A stretch of DNA of 23,764 bases. Source: Bacteroidales bacterium. GTDB taxonomy: Bacteria; Bacteroidota; Bacteroidia; Bacteroidales; UBA932. Below the pieces are notes generated by a model. The model searched no databases. It had not been told where the DNA came from and worked only from the letters and a program-made list of their open reading frames with translations. This document shows, in pieces, positions 22,068-23,764 of this stretch; position 1 is the first letter of the stretch; the number at the start of each line of letters is the position of its first letter. The stretch is from contig WRBG01000009.1 of NCBI GenBank assembly GCA_009784635.1, positions 1-23,764 of the forward strand, read 5' to 3'. Made by a program: the position numbers and the translations under genes.

Positions 22068-22727
22068 ATGAACGAAATGGTAATAAACTTCTTTCAAGGA
22101 GTCTTGGTGGGCTTGGGGGCATCCATCCCCTTGGGGCCGATAGGCGTGCTTTGCGTACAGCGAACCCTAAGCAAGGGACGAAATTCGGGCTTTATATCGG
22201 GCATGGGGGCGGCTTTTGTCGACACGTTCTTCGCCGCGCTTGCCATCATGGGACTTGCTTACATCCAAGCGCTTATAAAATCACATGAATCTTATTTTCT
22301 GTGCGTTGGCGGCTTGTTGGTGGTCTTTTTCGGTTTAAAAATCTACCTCAGCAATCCGGTCAAACAAATTCGTCAAGCCAACTTCAAAAAACGCCGGGTA
22401 GAAGATTTTCTGTCGGTAGTTTTGTTGACCATTTCCAACCCCGGCGCCCTGTTTCTGATTTTGGGGCTTTTTGCCTTGGTAAACCCGAATATCAACACTA
22501 TAGCCGGCTCTTTCGCCATCTCAACCGTATTGTGGGGCGTTTTTGCAGGTTCGGGATTGTGGTGGTACAGCCTAAGCACCGGCATCAGTGTTTTTCGCAA
22601 TAAGTTTAGACTAAAACAATTGTGGATGATTAACCGGGTGTCGGGCATCATCATTATGGCCTTGGGCTTGATTTCCACCCTTAAGGGAATTTGGATATTT
22701 ATTGCCCCTTATCTGCATTATTTCTAA
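22068..22727 (+). CDS. LysE-family exporter
   Basis: A 219-residue integral membrane protein with about six hydrophobic segments. The N-terminal GASIPLGPIGVLCVQRTLSK and the following GRNSGFISGMGAAFVD are the conserved LysE/RhtB opening, and TISNPGALFLILGLFAL around 120-140 is the second half of the pattern. Family members export amino acids (lysine, arginine, homoserine, threonine, leucine) or related small molecules. The substrate here is unknown. A second ATG three codons in (22077) is possible. A poor -7 match, TAACATTG, is at 22035-22042. Divergent from lnt, and 30 bp upstream of ssrA. Confidence 0.87.
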   Translation: MNEMVINFFQGVLVGLGASIPLGPIGVLCVQRTLSKGRNSGFISGMGAAFVDTFFAALAIMGLAYIQALIKSHESYFLCVGGLLVVFFGLKIYLSNPVKQIRQANFKKRRVEDFLSVVLLTISNPGALFLILGLFALVNPNINTIAGSFAISTVLWGVFAGSGLWWYSLSTGISVFRNKFRLKQLWMINRVSGIIIMALGLISTLKGIWIFIAPYLHYF

Positions 22728-22737
22728 AAAAATGTAT

Positions 22738-22745
22738 TATCTTTG
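22738..22745 (+). promoter_or_regulatory. -7 element of the ssrA promoter (TATCTTTG)
   Basis: TATCTTTG followed by CCCCC lies 12 bp before the mature tmRNA 5' end, which leaves a short leader for RNase P removal. No clear -33 TTG is visible; that region overlaps the end of the LysE-family gene. Confidence 0.6.
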
Positions 22746-22757
22746 CCCCCAATTTCC

Positions 22758-23155
22758 GGGGATGTTTTGGTTTTGACAGCAGATCGTATTGGAAAGTAAG
22801 CATGTCGAGCGTGGTGTTTTTGCTCGTAAATATCAGGACACAAGCCATAACTGGCAACAACAACTATGCACTCGCAGCCTAGAATTAACCCAAGGTTAAT
22901 GGCTTAATCCTCCTCGACAAGGTTGGGGACGACGAGTATCCCGCCCCGCTTTTGCCTATTGGGCGGCGGCATTATGGGGTATCGCAACAACGGGCTGGTT
23001 GCGTGGATTTCGCTAAAGCGCAACAAGAAAACAGCGGATACGGATTAAATGGCCTGCTTGTGGGCAGTTTGCTCCCGACAACCAAACACAGGATAAGCAT
23101 GTAGAAAGTTTTTGGATAGTCTGTTTGGACGGCGGTTCGAGTCCGCCCATCTCCA
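22758..23155 (+). ncRNA. ssrA: Transfer-messenger RNA (tmRNA)
   Basis: About 398 nt. The 5' end GGGGATG pairs with CATCTCC (23148-23154) to make the tRNA-like acceptor stem, including the G3-U wobble that marks alanine charging; the discriminator A is 23155 and CCA is not encoded. The 5' domain continues TTTTGGTTTTGACAGC, a typical tmRNA start. The T arm is GGCGG-TTCGAGT-CCGCC (23131-23147). The internal message gives the tag GNNNYALAA and a TAG stop. Hairpins after the stop (ATTAACC/GGTTAAT) and the long middle fit the pseudoknot region. Together with SmpB it frees stalled ribosomes and marks the broken protein for proteolysis, Lon being among possible proteases. Confidence 0.97.
22853..22882 (+). 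other. tmRNA tag-peptide reading frame (GNNNYALAA, stop TAG)
   Basis: The resume codon is GGC at 22853, following ATAACT. The frame reads GNNNYALAA and ends with TAG at 22880-22882. The degron ending YALAA is the conserved part. The second residue is Asn where I recall Glu in related tags (GENNYALAA or GETNYALAA type), so the tag has no acidic residue. Confidence 0.9.
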
Positions 23156-23193
23156 CGCGAGAGGGATTCGTTATACCTAACACCTAAAACATT

Positions 23194-23764
23194 ATGAAAA
23201 AAATACTACTTTCAGCGTTATCCATATGCTGTTTTTTTAGTGCATATGCCCAAGATTTATCGTACTTCCTGCCCAAAGGCGACTTTAGCTACAATCCAAA
23301 CATTCCTACCCCCAAACAATTCTTTGGCCATGAAATCGGAGCGCAGCACGTTACCTACGACATGGCTGCCGCCTATTTGAAACTGCTTGCCGATAAATCG
23401 GACAGAATCATCGCGGAAGAGCGGGGCCGCACCTACCAGTACCGCCCTCTTTTATTTCTGTATATCAGTTCGCCAGACAATCTGAGCAACTTAGAGAACA
23501 TACGGCAGAATCACCTGAAGCTATGCGATCATAACGAATCGGATAAACTGAATGTGCAGGACATGCCTGTGGTTACTTGGTTGGGCTACAGCATTCACGG
23601 GAACGAACCGAGCGGGATGAACGCTTCGTTGGTCGTTGCCTACTTTTTGGCCGCGGCTCAGGGGCCCCAAGTGGAGCGCATACTCCATAATTCGGTAATC
23701 ATCATGCAGCCCGGGGCAAATCCGGACGGAATCCAGCGTTTTGCCACTTGGGTGAACAACGCCC
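23194..23764 (+). CDS. Secreted M14-family zinc carboxypeptidase, N-terminal part (runs off the right edge)
   Basis: 190 codons are present before the edge, with no stop. Residues 1-19 are a signal peptide (MKKILLSALSICCFFSAYA, cleavage before QD). SIHGNEPSGMN contains the HxxE zinc-ligand motif of M14 metallocarboxypeptidases, and MQPGANPDG continues the family fold. M14 proteins of this kind in Bacteroidota are usually 800-900 residues and act in the periplasm or outside the cell on peptides. The third zinc ligand and the catalytic Glu lie beyond the window. No TAnnTTTG box is seen in the 38-bp gap after ssrA. Confidence 0.9.
   Translation, partial: MKKILLSALSICCFFSAYAQDLSYFLPKGDFSYNPNIPTPKQFFGHEIGAQHVTYDMAAAYLKLLADKSDRIIAEERGRTYQYRPLLFLYISSPDNLSNLENIRQNHLKLCDHNESDKLNVQDMPVVTWLGYSIHGNEPSGMNASLVVAYFLAAAQGPQVERILHNSVIIMQPGANPDGIQRFATWVNNA

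Noticed and set aside
22691..22882. 63-codon open frame running into the tmRNA tag
   Set aside because: It only exists because the tag frame is open upstream; tmRNA structure and the tag explain the sequence fully.
1..23764. CRISPR arrays, insertion sequences, tRNA or rRNA genes, prophage parts
   Set aside because: No spaced direct repeats, transposase or integrase motifs, or cloverleaf sequences were seen; the only tRNA-like structure belongs to the tmRNA.

Overview
This 23.8 kb window is chromosomal DNA of a member of the Bacteroidota. The evidence is a SusC/RagA TonB-dependent transporter, a UbiD-type decarboxylase, an HU of the phylum-typical variant, a 30-residue COX24/AURKAIP1-like basic protein next to RNase G, and repeated copies of the Bacteroidota -7 promoter element TAnnTTTG (most often TATCTTTGC) in place of a sigma70 -10 box. 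I cannot name the genus or species. No stretch above 300 bases lacks a gene, and apart from two small relics the content is housekeeping.

Layout from left to right: (1) 1-2046, minus strand: N-terminal two thirds of a SusC-like outer-membrane transporter with a structured leader. (2) 2127-3664, minus: pdxA-rnhA operon, divergent from recG (3717-5819, plus); the two -7 boxes are only 5 bp apart. (3) 5838-6286, minus: a relic toxin-antitoxin pair in which the antitoxin looks intact but the PIN toxin has lost its middle. (4) 6346-8007, minus: glnS, divergent from yicC (8093-8965, plus). (5) 8951-10957, minus: HU, the COX24-like mini-protein and RNase G form one operon, divergent from mutY (11099-12142, plus). 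(6) 12164-16761, plus: a POTRA/beta-barrel outer-membrane protein, then lon and ung. (7) 16869-20364, plus: a tightly overlapping operon of coaD, a thioredoxin-like lipoprotein and a UbiD-family decarboxylase; a fossil of a DUF4143-type protein lies between ung and coaD. (8) 20281-21984, minus: lnt, whose C-terminal tail is antisense to the end of ubiD; divergent from a LysE-family exporter (22068-22727, plus). (9) 22758-23155, plus: tmRNA (ssrA) encoding the tag GNNNYALAA. (10) 23194 to the right edge: start of a secreted M14 zinc carboxypeptidase.

Functionally the window mixes genome maintenance (RecG, MutY, Ung, RNase HI, HU), RNA handling and ribosome rescue (RNase G, YicC, tmRNA, GlnRS), protein quality control (Lon), cofactor synthesis (PdxA, CoaD) and envelope biogenesis (Lnt, BamA-like protein, SusC, a lipoprotein). 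I see no mobile element, CRISPR array, prophage or defence island, and no convincing new multi-gene system. The items most worth a second look are the internally deleted PIN toxin, the DUF4143-like fossil, the 30-residue COX24-like protein, several promoters that would give nearly leaderless mRNAs, the inverted repeat before lon, and the lnt/ubiD coding overlap.
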